Shown here: one piece after another, positions 10,905 through 20,745 of the stretch | How the letters are laid out: every line of letters starts with the position of its first letter | Position numbering within the stretch: position 1 is the stretch's first letter | Origin: Ahaetulla prasina | Taxonomy: Eukaryota > Chordata > Lepidosauria > Squamata > Colubridae | DNA length: 64,000 bases | Assembly: GCF_028640845.1 (NCBI RefSeq) | Contig: NC_080541.1 | Location: 8,291,935 to 8,355,934 of the forward strand | Direction: 5' to 3' | Made by a program: the position numbers and the translations under genes | The notes under the pieces: model-generated | Database searches by the model: none | Told to the model about the DNA's origin: nothing | Seen by the model: the letters and a program-made list of their open reading frames with translations, nothing else

Positions 10905-11838
10905 GATATGAGGAGATAAGGTAGGGTGGGGTGGGGTGGGGTGGGATAGGATAAAGTGAGGTGAGATGAGATAAAATATAAGATGATATAAGAGATAAGA
11001 TAAGGTGGTGTGTGGTGAGATATGGTGGGGAAGGATAGGGTAGGGTAAAATAGGGTGAGATGAGATGAGATGAGGTGAGGTGAGGTGAGGTGAGGTGAGA
11101 TAAGATAAGATAAGATAAGATGGGACGGTAGGGTAGGGTGGGGTAGGATAAGGTGAGGTGAGATGAGATAAGATAAGATATAGGTTGATATAAAAGATAA
11201 GATAAGATAAGATAAGATAAGATAAGATAAGATAAGATAAGGTGTGGTGTGGTGTGGTTGGGAAGGGTAGGGTAGGGTAGGGTAAAATAGGATGAGATGA
11301 GATGAGATGAGATGAGATAAGATAAGATAAGATAAGATAAGATAAGATAAGATAAGATAAGAAAAGATAAGATAAGATAAGATAAGATAAGATAAGATAT
11401 AGGTTGATATAAAGGATAAGATAAGATAAGATAAGATAAGATAAGATAAGATAAGATGGGACGGGTAGGGTAGGGTTGGGTAGGGTAGGATAGGGTGAGG
11501 TGAGATGAGATAAGATAAGATAAGATAAGATATAGGTTGATATAAAAGATAAGATAAGATAAGATAAGATAAGATAAGATAAGGTAAGGTAAGGTAAGGT
11601 AAGGTAAGGTAAGGTAAGGTGTGGTGTGGTGTGGTGTGGTGTGGTTGGGAAGGGTAGGGTAGGGTAGGGTAAAATAGGATGAGATGAGATGAGATGAGAT
11701 GAGAGAAGAGAAGAGAAGAGAAGATGGGACGGGTAGGGTAGGGTAGGCTGGGGTAGGATAAGGTGAGGTGAGATGAGATAAGATATAGGTTGATAGAAGA
11801 GATAAGATAAGATAAGACAAGACAAGACAAGATAAGGC
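10905..11838. repeat. GATAA/GGTGA/GGGTA/GTGTG pentanucleotide array with higher-order structure
   Basis: About 930 bases of five-base units: (GATAA)n, (GGTGA)n, (GTGTG)n and (GGGTA)n. Blocks recur in order: a gataggttgatata spacer at about 11181, 11398, 11530 and 11783; gggacggtagggtaggg-like blocks at 11122, 11458 and 11724; gtggttgggaagggtaggg blocks at 11250 and 11640. All three minus-strand frames stay open because no unit encodes a stop there; they are not genes. Confidence 0.95.
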
Positions 11839-12950
11839 AACCTTTATTATCATTTTCTACTGTGAGCATATTGGCTTATATTAAAAATGAAATTCTGTTG
11901 CCTGCTCTCCAAAGAAAGTATATATCTACTCATATACACACACATACACACACACTTATATATATAAAATAATCCTTGTCCATCTTGAATACATAGCAAA
12001 ACGAGGAAACTTGAGACTTCCCAGGGTTGATGCTAAAGGGAACAAAACAGTGACCGAATCTGAATGTTCTGCTTCAGATATCATGAAGCCCCCTCCCAGA
12101 CGGTAACTAGTCATGAAGAGGCATCCCAGACAATCCCATGGACTCTGCTCAAGCATGGCTTACATGCCATGTCCTGTCGTGTCCCACTCCTCCGCTGACG
12201 GCCGGGTCAGGGAAATCCGAATCAGGCATGCCTCTGCAGCTCTGCCAAAGTCCTAGCAAAGTTCTCAAGGCAGGCAGGAGACCAGAAAATGACTTCAGCA
12301 AGATAAGGTAGACTTTGCCTGACTCAGAGAATGCCAGAAAGCAGATCCTTTATATAGGCCATGGGGTGTGGCTCCATGACTCAGCACTTATCCAGGCCTG
12401 CCCCTCCCTTCCTTCTGTTGACGCCGCCTATCAATTCTCCTGAAGTGAGGGTCACTCCAGTCTGCAGCTGTTGGTAATTGACCTTCCTCAGGCTCACATG
12501 CTGTGGGGGAGGGGGAGGGGTCTAGTTGCTCTATTTGCCTGGGCATGGAGCCAGGGCTGGGGGCTGGAGGCACTTCTTCTTCCTCAGCCTGTCTGGGCAT
12601 GGAGCCAGGGCTGGAGCCGGGAGGCATGCTAGGACATTCCTCAGCATTCGGAAGCAGATAAGACGGGCCCGGCTGCGGGGAAAGCGGACGAGGCACAACA
12701 TGTCCTGGATAGAAGGGAGTGAACTATGAATAATCTTTTCTGCTCTCCTCACCACTCTCTGCACCACCTTCCTGTTTGAAGCAGTAATGCTTCCAAACCA
12801 GACAGTCATGCAATACGACAGGATGCTCTCGATGGTCCCTCTATGGAAAGTGGTAAGGACAGAGGAAGGAAGATGTACCTTTCTCACGCGATGTAGAAAA
12901 AGCAGGCACAGCTGTGCCTGCCTCACCATGTCTTACTGTTGAGCGACGAA
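11839..12950 (-). pseudogene. CR1/L3-like LINE 3' part, split by a solo LTR
   Basis: On the minus strand 12705-12930 encodes FLHRVRKVHLPSSVLTTFHR, IESILSY..VWFGS and VQRVVRRAEKI, the C-terminal part of a CR1-group LINE ORF. After the LTR (12175-12700) the same ORF relic continues with LPSGRG and FVPFSI. The 3' UTR ends near 11839 (aataaaggttgcc on the minus strand) and passes directly into TTATC repeats, so this LINE tail is the likely seed of the pentanucleotide array. Confidence 0.72.
12175..12700 (-). mobile_element. Solo LTR, family LTR-2
   Basis: Minus strand starts TGTTGTGCCTCG and ends GGGACACGACA. Flanked by 5-bp TSD tgtcc at 12170-12174 and 12701-12705. Minus-strand tatataaagg near 12352 is the likely TATA box. 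U3 carries a 102-codon open frame (12388-12696) ending in FRRIDRRRQQKEGRGRPG. Sister copies: 33536-34094 and 50266-50858. Confidence 0.92.
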
Positions 12951-13284
12951 GCTAGCCTAGTATCAAAAATGATGAGTAACAAACAAAATTTTCCCATAAG
13001 GAATAATGTAGTGAGTCACAAGGCAGCTGACACTGACAAGTTCTAGCTTGTGCTTTGAGTACCAACAATGATGAGTACTGGGGACAAAATTTTCATGCCA
13101 CAAAATATGTTGAGTACTCTATTTGATGAGTTTCAAGGCACTTGAGTACCAAGGTACCACTGTATACGCCTTTCTTTAAAATTATATTGTGTCTCTCTTC
13201 TTTCAATAATTTATATAATCTTCAAAACCATAGATTAAACAAAATCATTTTTCCTGTTTTATGCAAAACATCCATAAGGGCTTT

Positions 13285-13515
13285 TTGAGTGGTGCAGTAG
13301 CCAAAGGTGAAGGTCTCACCTCACAATCAGGAGGCTGTGAGTTCGATCCTAGCTAGTGTTAGATATTTCTCTCTCTGGGCACAATTTGTAATTATCTGCT
13401 GCAAACTCTGCATTGGTGACAGGAAGGACATCCAGCCAGTAAACACTTAGCTCCATTCAGTTGCCCTGACTCACCCCTGATGTAAGGGATTACGGGGTCC
13501 CATTAAGAGAAAAGT
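13285..13515 (+). mobile_element. tRNA-derived SINE, 231 bp
   Basis: A-box-like ggtgcagtagccaaagg, B-box-like gagttcgatcc, flanked by a 14-bp TSD tccataagggcttt at 13271-13284 and 13516-13529. Ends ttacggggtcccattaagag. Not the Sauria type. Inserted into L1. Confidence 0.88.
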
Positions 13516-13690
13516 TCCATAAGGGCTTTCAAATGAGCAGTAAACATAGATACCGTCATTTCTTTAATCCAAGAAGTCAATTTGTCCATCTCGTCAAGTT
13601 CTACCCTCTTCACCAACCATTCTTCCATGGTAGATAATGCCAGATCTTTTCAACTTTGCGTATAAAATAATCTCACTGAGGTTATGCACT

Positions 13691-15184
13691 ACAGGGCATT
13701 ACATGCCAAAACAAATAGACACAAAGATAATTTTTTCCCCCTGTGCCATCGCTCTAAAGGTAAAGGTAAAGGTTCCCCTCACACATATGTGCTAGTCGTT
13801 GCCGACTCTAGGGGGCGGTGCTCATCTCTGTTTCAAAGCCGAAGAGCCAGCACTGTCTGAAGACGTCTCCGTGGTCATGTGGCCGGCATGACTCAACGCC
13901 GAAGGCGCACGGAACGCTGTTACCTTCCTACCAAAGGTGGTCCCTATTTTTCTACTTGCATTTTTTTACATGCTTTTAAAACTGCTGGGACAAATAACGG
14001 GAGCTCACCCCGTTACATGGCAGCACTAGGGATTCAAACCACTGAACTGCTGACCTTTCGATCAACAAGCTCAGCATCCTAGCCCCTGAGCCTGTTTCAA
14101 AGTCAAGAGCCAGCGCTGTCTGAAGACGTCTCCGTGGTCATGTGGCCGGCATGACTCAACGCCGAAGGCGCACGGAACGCTGTTACCTTCCTACCAAAGG
14201 TGGTCCCTATTTTTCTACTTGCATTTTTTTACGTGCTTTTAAAACGGCTGGGACAAATAACGGGAGCTCACCCCGTTACATGGCAGCACTAGGGATTCAA
14301 ACCACTGAACTGCTGACCTTTCGATCAACAAGCTCAGCATCCTAGCCCCTGAGCCTGTTTCAAAGCCGAAGAGCCAGCGCTGTCTGAAGACGTCTCCGTG
14401 GTCATGTGGCCGGCATGACTCAACGCCGAAGGCGCACGGAACGCTGTTACCTTCCTACCAAAGGTGGTCCCTATTTTTCTACTTGCATTTTTTTACGTGC
14501 TTTTAAAACGGCTGGGACAAATAACGGGAGTTACATGGCAGCACTAGGGATTCAAACCGCTGAACTGCTGACCTTTCGATCAACAAGCTCAGCATCCTAG
14601 CCCCTGAGCCTGTTTCAAAGCCGAAGAGCCAGCGCTGTCTGAAGACGTCTCCATGGTCATGTGGCCCGCATGACTCAACGCCGAAGGCGCACGGAACGCT
14701 GTTACCTTCCTACCAAAGGTGGTCCCTATTTTTCTACTTGCATTTTTTTACGTGCTTTTAAAACGGCTGGGACAAATAACGGGAGCTCACCCCGTTACAT
14801 GGCAGCACTAGGGATTCAAACCGCTGAACTTGTTGACCTTTCGATCAACAAGCTCAGCATCCTAGCCCCTGAGCCTCCGCTCTACTAAACACCTAATTCC
14901 CTCAGCACTGTCTTATGCCTAAAACAATTTTGCAGTAGGGCTGCGTTGCTATTATCCTTCTCATCTTCTCAACTTTGCTCACCTTTTCATCTTTCCTCCT
15001 ACTTTCTCCTATTGGTACCTTATGATTTATCACTTGATGTTTGTATCTTATGATTTATGATTGTATTTTATGATTTACGATCTATGACTTATCGCTTTGT
15101 TGTTGGTATGTACACTGAGAATTTATGCATCGGAGACAAATTCCTTGTTTGTCCAATCACATTTGGCCAAACAAAGCTCCATGA
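13691..15184 (+). mobile_element. CR1/L3-type LINE 3' end split by a SINE array
   Basis: 13691-13757 encodes the R.HKDNFFP-like end of the ORF; after the array 14878-15184 continues with ctaaacacctaattccctc and the family 3' UTR, ending gtccaatcacatttggccaa. The flanks of the array share cgctcta, a likely TSD. No AATAG tail survives. Confidence 0.75.
13756..14877 (-). repeat. Fourfold tandem array of truncated Sauria SINE
   Basis: Only the first unit (from 13756) has the Bov-B-like 3' tail (aaaggtaaaggttcccctc). It is followed by head-to-tail units starting about 13829, 14091, 14354 and 14609, spacing 263, 264 and 255. Units are nearly identical (one lacks nine bases, agctcaccccg region). 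All run minus and include the tRNA-like B box (ggattcaaacc on plus). The fixed boundary tgagcctgtttcaaag at each junction shows amplification after insertion, not four insertions. Confidence 0.93.
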
Positions 15185-15254
15185 TTTTTTTCTCAACTAT
15201 TCATCCATCAGAGGGGAAAAAAAATGATTTCACGTGTATATTAACTTTTAAAAT

Positions 15255-15523
15255 CTTCGGACCTTTAAGCGCGAGCTCAAGACCTTCTTTTTTCACCAAG
15301 CGGGGCTGGCCTGATTGATTTTAATATTGTGGGTTTTTAGTGGGCTTTTAAATAAGGGTTTTATTCTATTTTTGTAATTTTCTTAATTAATATTTTTAAC
15401 CTACAGCGATCGAATTAGATTTTTAAACTGGATATTGTATTTTAAATTTTTGGATTATTGGTGTTTTATCTGCTGTACACTGCCCTGAGTCTTCGGAGAA
15501 GGGCGGTATAAAAATTTGAAAAA

Positions 15524-15590
<67 letters not shown>

Positions 15591-15592
15591 AA
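15255..15592 (+). mobile_element. L2 LINE 3' end with (AAAT)n tail
   Basis: Encodes the ORF end (TFGPLSASSRPSFFTKRGWPD) then a 3' UTR ending ccctgagtcttcggagaagg and about 20 AAAT units at 15522-15590. Confidence 0.88.
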
Positions 15593-15715
15593 TCCTCTGA
15601 ATCAGTGTATGCATTTGAACCCCAAATCTTCTAGCTTTTTTGAGAGGTTCACTAAGCATGGTAAAATGACCATCCGCATTGTAAACATTTCCAGCATTGA
15701 TCTGAACTATTTTTA

Positions 15716-16111
15716 CACAGGTAGTCCTCAATTTATGACCACAATTAAGTCCAGAATTTATGTTGCTAAGCGGGACACTTGCTACGCGAGTCTTGCCACA
15801 TTTTACAATCTTTCGTGTCACGGTTGTTAAGCGAATCACTGCAATTGTTAAGTCAGTAACACGGTTGTTAAGTGAATCTGGATTCCTCACTGACACTGCT
15901 TATAGAAGGTCATAGAAGGGAATCGCATTAACCTGGTTTACTGCAACCATCATAAATATGAACCAGTTGCCAAGTGTCCGAATTTTGGTCACAAGAATAT
16001 GGGGATGCTGCATTCGTCATAAGTGTGAAAAACAGTCATAAGTCACTTGTTCAGCGCCTTTGTAACTTCGAACAGTCACTAAATGTATGGTTGTAAGTTG
16101 AGGATTACCTG
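15716..16111 (+). mobile_element. Tigger/mariner-like MITE, full length
   Basis: Ends caggtagtcctcaatttatg and, inverted, caggtaatcctcaacttaca, with TA at both borders. Inner motifs are gttaagtgaatctgg and aaccagttgccaag. About 396 bp with no coding capacity. Other copies: 7784, 41497 and 63048. Confidence 0.85.
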
Positions 16112-16419
16112 TATCTTAACCAGTTGGGTTTAATCTCATACATTAATCTCATCATTGAAAGGCTAAAATATTACTTCTCTGCAGCAAATCCCATCTAAAC
16201 TTTAAGTTAGCCAAACTTTAACCTGCCTTTGAGCCGTTAATTTCAACCTAAAAATTTGGCTTGAAAGAAGAGATTGAATGATATTCATCCTAACCGCCAT
16301 GTTGGAAGGAATATCTATCTGGTTCAATTCCAAGCTGGGAGAAAGACACTGGAAACATGGAGATTGATTGGAAAGGAGGTTTAATGGTGAACAGAACCAC
16401 CAAGCCCATGGTTCTGGTG
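16112..16419. other. No recognised feature
   Basis: Unique-looking sequence left of a MITE. Confidence 0.4.
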
Positions 16420-16427
16420 CAGCTGAC

Positions 16428-16726
16428 CAGAGGTGGGTTTCAGCAGGTTTTGACCAGTTCTGGAGAACCGGTAGCGGAAATTTTGAATAGTTCGGAGAAC
16501 CGGTAGTAAAAATTCTGACTGGCCCTGCCCCCATCTATTCTCTGCTTCCCAAGTCCCAGCTGATCAGAAGGAAATGGGGATTTTGCAGTAACCTTCCCCT
16601 GGAGTGGGGTGGGAATGGAGATTCTACAGTATCCTTCCCTTGCCACGCCCACAGGGCCAAGCCATGCCATGCCCACCAAGCCACACCCACCGAACCGGTA
16701 GTAAATTTTTTTGAAACCCACCATTG
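16428..16726 (-). mobile_element. hAT MITE, family D, 299 bp
   Basis: Left end cagaggtgggtttcag, right end gaaacccaccattg, perfect 8-bp TSD cagctgac at 16420-16427 and 16727-16734. Nearly the same as the copy at 21934-22223 but inverted. Confidence 0.95.
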
Positions 16727-17008
16727 CAGCTGACTACATGGACCCGAGAGTGAGGGGTATTTATACATTCTCTTGAGCTTCACACCTGAGATTCCTGTTC
16801 CTGTGAAAGAACATGTATTCTATTGGCTGTGACCAAGATTTCTGTAGGGTCATAGCTGGCTCTATAGGCAAAAAGAAAATACAAAACCTAAATGTTTGTC
16901 TGAGCTAAGTTTGGTTGAAGTTTGGACTGCTCTGGAAAGAGTGTTGGGCAATTGGTATCCATGTCGGTGTCTACTCTGTTACTTGTTTTCTTGTATTTGT
17001 TGACGAAC

Positions 17009-17058
<50 letters not shown>
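17009..17058. repeat. (ATC)n microsatellite
   Basis: About 16 ATC units directly before the R4-like LINE piece. Confidence 0.97.
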
Positions 17059-17060
<2 letters not shown>

Positions 17061-17597
17061 AAAAGTCATGGGAACATAAAGTGGAAAAAGTTATAGAAAA
17101 TGAGAAAGTGAAGATCTTGTGGGACTTTCGAATGCAGACGGATCATCACTTGGAACACAACACATCAGATAGATATCACAGTTGTCGAAAACTGAAATGT
17201 ACAATTTATTGACATTGCAGGACCAGGAGATGCCAGAGTCGAAGAAAAAGAACTGGAAAAAAAAATCATGAAATATCGTGACCTGGCCATCGAAACTACA
17301 CAGCTATGGATGAAACATGTAACAGTGATACCCATTGTCATCGGGGCACTTGGTACCATATCCTAGAATTTTATAAGGTACATCAACAAATTGCAGCTTC
17401 CTGCAATAACACCAGCAGAACTGCAAAAAACTGCGCTACTTGGAACATCGTACACCTTAAGAAGGTACTTGGTTGAAATCTAGGACACTGGCAACAACCC
17501 TATCAACCATTAGCACCAGTCAATGGTATTTGTGATGCCTTTTTGAATGTTCAGTTGACTGAGTTTCATATTTAATGAATAAAGTAAATAATAATAA
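17059..17597 (+). pseudogene. R4/Dong-like LINE C-terminal end (restriction-like endonuclease region)
   Basis: Frame 17059-17210 reads ENEKVKILWDFRMQTDHHLE, and the next frame reads IDIAGPGDARVEEKE, then KYRDLAIETTQLWMKHVTVI and IGALGTIS. Order and wording match the C-terminal region of LINEs with a restriction-like endonuclease (R2/R4 group). The PD residue of the active site is not visible because of a frameshift near 17200. Ends with aataaagtaaataataata. Confidence 0.7.
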
Positions 17598-18365
17598 TCA
17601 TTCCTATTGTGACTTAATGGCTTTCATCCTGTTTTGGCTCTTGGGTGAAGGTTTTTGCTTACGAATAGAGCTATCTAGTTTTCAATAAGCTCTTCATCTC
17701 TTAAGTGCTGACATCTGCTGTGGGCTATTAAGGAAAGTGGGGGTTGCTTTCTGCCTCTAAAAAAACATATTTCTCCATTTCTCCCTTTTGGGAAATATAA
17801 CATTCTGCCTTTTTTTTTTTAAAAAAAATATTCCTCAAAGTATTTCATTCTTCTAGGTGGGGTGGTGGCTTCCCACAGCCACATAACCGAAAAAGTCTTC
17901 TGAGGCAACCACGTTCCATATTTACATATCTTTAGGAAGTTTTCATCCCTGACTGCACAAGGGTACACGGAGGGTGTTTCTGTTCTATCAGTGCTGTCAG
18001 CACCCCCTAAGTATAAATGATTAGAGAAGAAAATTGCATCTTCTTCAAGAGGATCTCCAAAAATGGCACCATGGGTGGACAATCAAATCATTATTGGAGA
18101 CACAGCTAGAATGAATGGGAAAATGTGCCCAATGGAGTCCTTGTGAGCTGTCAGTGGAGTGAAGTGCCAGGTTTCTAAGTTTGGCTTAGCTGCCCTTCAA
18201 AGCATCTGATTATGCTGAAAAGACAATGCCAGCGTTGAACCCTCAGATATTAGTCAAAGAGTTAAAGGCCATCAGAACCACAGAACAGCTAACACAATCA
18301 CAAGGTGAATAGTGCACCAATAAAGCATCAATAATGTGCGAGGTTCACATATATTATATTACATG
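17598..18365. other. Unique sequence, no recognised feature
   Basis: About 770 bases of ordinary composition with one poly-T/poly-A stretch near 17812. Nothing recognised. Confidence 0.4.
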
Positions 18366-18379
18366 TAGTGCTTTAAAAA

Positions 18380-18740
18380 GGGACATGGTGGCTCAGGGGC
18401 TAGGACGTTGAGCTTGTTGATCAAAAGGTTGACAGCTCAGCGGTTCGAATCCCTAGTGCTGCTGTGTAACGGGGGTGAGTTCCTGTTATTTGTCCCATCT
18501 TCTGCCAACCTAGCAGTTTCGAAAGCACATAAAAATGCAAGTAGAAAAAATAGGGACCACCTTTGGTGGGAAGGTAACAGCGTTCTGTGCGCCTTTGGCA
18601 TTGAGTCATGCCGGCCACATGACCACGGAGACGTCTTCGGACAGCGCTGGCTCTTCGGCTTTGAAATGGAAATGAGTACCGCCCCCTAGAGTCGGGAACG
18701 ACTAGCACATATGTGCGAGGAGAACCTTTACCTTTACCTT
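18380..18740 (+). mobile_element. Sauria SINE, full length
   Basis: tRNA-like head (gtggctcaggggctaggacg, B box ggttcgaatcc), body with ggccacatgaccacggagac, and Bov-B-like tail (gggaacgactagcacatatg, then tttacctttaccttt). Perfect 12-bp TSD tagtgctttaaa at 18366-18377 and 18741-18752. Confidence 0.96.
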
Positions 18741-18754
18741 TAGTGCTTTAAAGC

Positions 18755-19001
18755 AAAGCAAAAAACAATGGTTGGAAACTAACCAAGGGGAGAAAAAACC
18801 TAGACCTTTCCTGACAGTGAGAACAATTGATCAGTGGAATGGCTTGCCTCCAGAAGTTTTGGGTAGCCTTCACATCCATCACTGAAGGCTTTCAGAAAGA
18901 GACTGGACAACCATTTGTCTGAAATGATATTGGATCTCTTGCTCGAATCGGAGGTTGAACTAGAAGACCTTCCAAGTCCCTTCCAACTGTATTATTCTAT
19001 G
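18755..19001 (+). mobile_element. CR1 LINE 3' end
   Basis: Short C-terminal ORF relic and 3' UTR ending ccttccaactgtattattct, the CR1 terminal repeat. Its end is the target of the hAT element at 19010. Confidence 0.85.
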
Positions 19002-19009
19002 TTCTATGT

Positions 19010-19436
19010 CAGTGTTGGTGAACCTTTCGCATTCTCGCATGCACTCACGTGCCGGAAGTGGCACGCGAAACCGTCCCGAGGCAAATGCGCGGCCTCGCCG
19101 GCTCCCATCGCGTTCCTGTGCTCAAATGCGTGCCAGTCACCTGGCTGTCGCGCACACAATGCCGGTGACCCCAGAAGTGCGGCGGTCCATTGCGCATGCA
19201 TGTTGGCAAACCACTGGCACGTGTGCCACCTCACGCATGTGTGTTGGCGAACCTCTGGTACACGCATGCCGCCTCACGCATGCGCGGTCCGATGGCACTG
19301 TGCGCACCCGATGGCGAGCTAACCGGTGCACATTTGAGCGCAGGAACGCAAAGAGGAGCCAGCGTGGGTGCACATTTGCCTCGGGATGGTTTTGCGTGCC
19401 GCTTTCGGCACGTGTGCCATAGATTTGCCAACATTG
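19010..19436. mobile_element. CpG-rich hAT-type MITE, 427 bp
   Basis: Ends cagtgttggtgaacct and, inverted, caatgttggcaaatct, extending into long subterminal inverted repeats (tgcctcggg...gtgccg on both sides). TSD ttctatgt (19002-19009) and ttctatat (19437-19444), 7 of 8. Rich in CATGCGC-like words. Open frames on both strands reflect composition only. Confidence 0.88.
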
Positions 19437-19750
19437 TTCTATATCCTCAATCTTAGAAACTTTAAGAGGAGTGGACTTCAACTCCCAGGATTCCCCAGCC
19501 AGTCATAGGTGGAGAGAGAAGAAGGAGATGACCAGCATCAAGGGGGATAGACTTACAGTGGCAATGGGTGTGCAACTGGACAGTCTAGGCTGGGGACATA
19601 TGTGACCACTAAGAATTGACAATGACTTGATGGCATATAATCAGTCAATCAATAGCATATTAGGCTAAATATACATGGAGATTCTCAGTCATCCATGTCG
19701 TGGTTGTCACAAAGGTGCTTTTTCAAAAGACTTTCTGGTTTTTCCTTGAA

Positions 19751-19784
19751 GACGTTTCACTCCTCATCCAAGAAGCTTCTTCAG
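19751..19784 (-). ncRNA. Hammerhead-like core, PLE family A
   Basis: Minus strand: CTGAAGA, extra A, stem II strands around a TGGATG loop, GAAAC, GTC. Core boxes are intact; stem II has one changed base against the family (GAGGAG for GAGAAG). Confidence 0.6.
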
Positions 19785-20065
19785 TTCTGACTGTATGGTG
19801 GATGATGGAAGGCTTTATATTCCTTGCAGTCATCCTGTCATTACAGAGGGGGATGGATACAACACCAACTATCTTCTGTTTACAACACAGTCCTTTCAGC
19901 AGTTCCAAGAAGGCTCCACACCCATTTGCACTATTCAGGTGACTCTGAGGGTACAGATAAACCTCCAAGTGGCCTCAATGAATCTCAGAGGGAGTACTAA
20001 CGACCAGATGACTGCAAGGAATATAAATCCTTCCATCCTCCACCATTGAGTCAGAACTGAAGAAG

Positions 20066-20670
20066 TGTTGTAGTCCGCCAGCAGCCTGCGGAGCTGGCAG
20101 CGGAGTCAGACAGTGAGGTGGCTGGGGAGGACAATGGGTCAGTCCTGGAGTTAGGGAAGGCCCGGATGAGAGCTTTGCGTCGGAGACAGAGATGGGGCCA
20201 GGATCATCTGAGAGCGATGCGCGGACTCCGGAGCCTCCAGAGGCAGACAGCAGAGAGGCAGAGGAACAGGAGGAGCCTGTTCCTAGTGCATGCATGCGAA
20301 GAGCTGCCAGAAGGCAAGAGCAGCTAAAGTAAAAAGGACGACATGGGAGTAAGGCCAGGAGATGATTGGCCCCTCCCATAAGGCTTAAAAGAGCAGCAAC
20401 GGCGCTTGGGTTCTTTGAAGGAAAGCAACGTTGCTACACCTGTTTCTTGTCTCCTGTTTCTGAACTTCATGGGGTTCTGCCAAGAAAAACCTTGGGCAGG
20501 GTACCAAAGAAGACAAAGGTTTGTGATAAGGCCAAAGGATTTTTTATGAAGGACTTTGTTTTGGATTTAATTTGGACTGAGAATTACTTTATTCTCAGCT
20601 GTTCTAATAAACTATGTTTATTTAGGAGTGATTGTGTCTGATAATAACTACTTGGGCCTAGGTCACAATA
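20066..20670 (+). mobile_element. Solo LTR, family LTR-1
   Basis: Starts TGTTGTAGTCC and ends GGTCACAATA (family end CACAACA, one change). 5-bp TSD agaag at 20061-20065 and 20671-20675. The TSD lies inside the CTGAAGAAG box of a PLE hammerhead-like core, so this insertion destroyed that motif. Contains gcttaaaagagcagc and taataaact signals. Confidence 0.93.
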
Positions 20671-20745
20671 AGAAGCTTCTTGGATGAGACGTGAAACATC
20701 TTCAAGGAAAAACAAAATCCAGTTGCCCTTTGAAAAAACATATTT

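Larger units (their letters stand above)
10863..13162. mobile_element. Tigger/pogo-like DNA element, heavily interrupted
   Basis: Left end TA-cagtggtactcattg at 10861, right end gtaccaaggtaccactg-TA at 13144-13164. TIRs starting CAGTGGTAC and a TA target duplication fit the Tc1/mariner-pogo group. Most of the inside is foreign (LINE, pentanucleotide array, solo LTR). Only about 10863-10904 and 12962-13162 look like the element itself. Confidence 0.55.
10655..13690 (-). mobile_element. L1 3' end, interrupted by a Tigger-like element and a SINE
   Basis: 10655-10862 is an A-rich L1 3' UTR in reverse. It resumes at 13165, and 13530-13690 encodes an L1 ORF2 C-terminal stretch on the minus strand (EEWLVKRVELDEMDKLTSW). 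The gaps are the Tigger-like element (10863-13162) and a tRNA SINE (13285-13515). Confidence 0.7.
19683..20745. mobile_element. Penelope-like family A inverted pair, split by a solo LTR
   Basis: Minus arm 19683-19830 (agattctcagtcatccatg, then the hammerhead-like core), centre with tttacaacacagtcctttca, plus arm 19990-20065 resuming at 20671-20745 (aagcttcttggatgagacgt). Minus-strand frame through the arm reads TVRTEEASWMRSETSSRKN, suggesting part of this region was translated in the source element. Confidence 0.72.

Noticed and set aside
11260..11290. Interstitial telomere repeat
   Set aside because: GGGTA five-base units differ from vertebrate TTAGGG and are part of the local GATAA array.
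10823..11869. Minus-strand frames of 322-348 codons in three registers
   Set aside because: They are read through GATAA/GGTGA pentanucleotides with no stop in any register; Tyr/Leu/Pro/Ser monotony, no protein.
13756..14877. CRISPR-like spaced repeats
   Set aside because: The regular spacing comes from head-to-tail SINE copies; the 'spacers' are also identical.
18421..18460. tRNA gene from the B-box ggttcgaatcc
   Set aside because: It lies in a Sauria SINE head with TSDs; no foldable cloverleaf or anticodon arm. The same holds for the other SINE copies.
19004..19481. Overlapping frames of 114-138 codons on both strands
   Set aside because: Whole region is a CpG-rich hAT MITE with TSD; frames are compositional.
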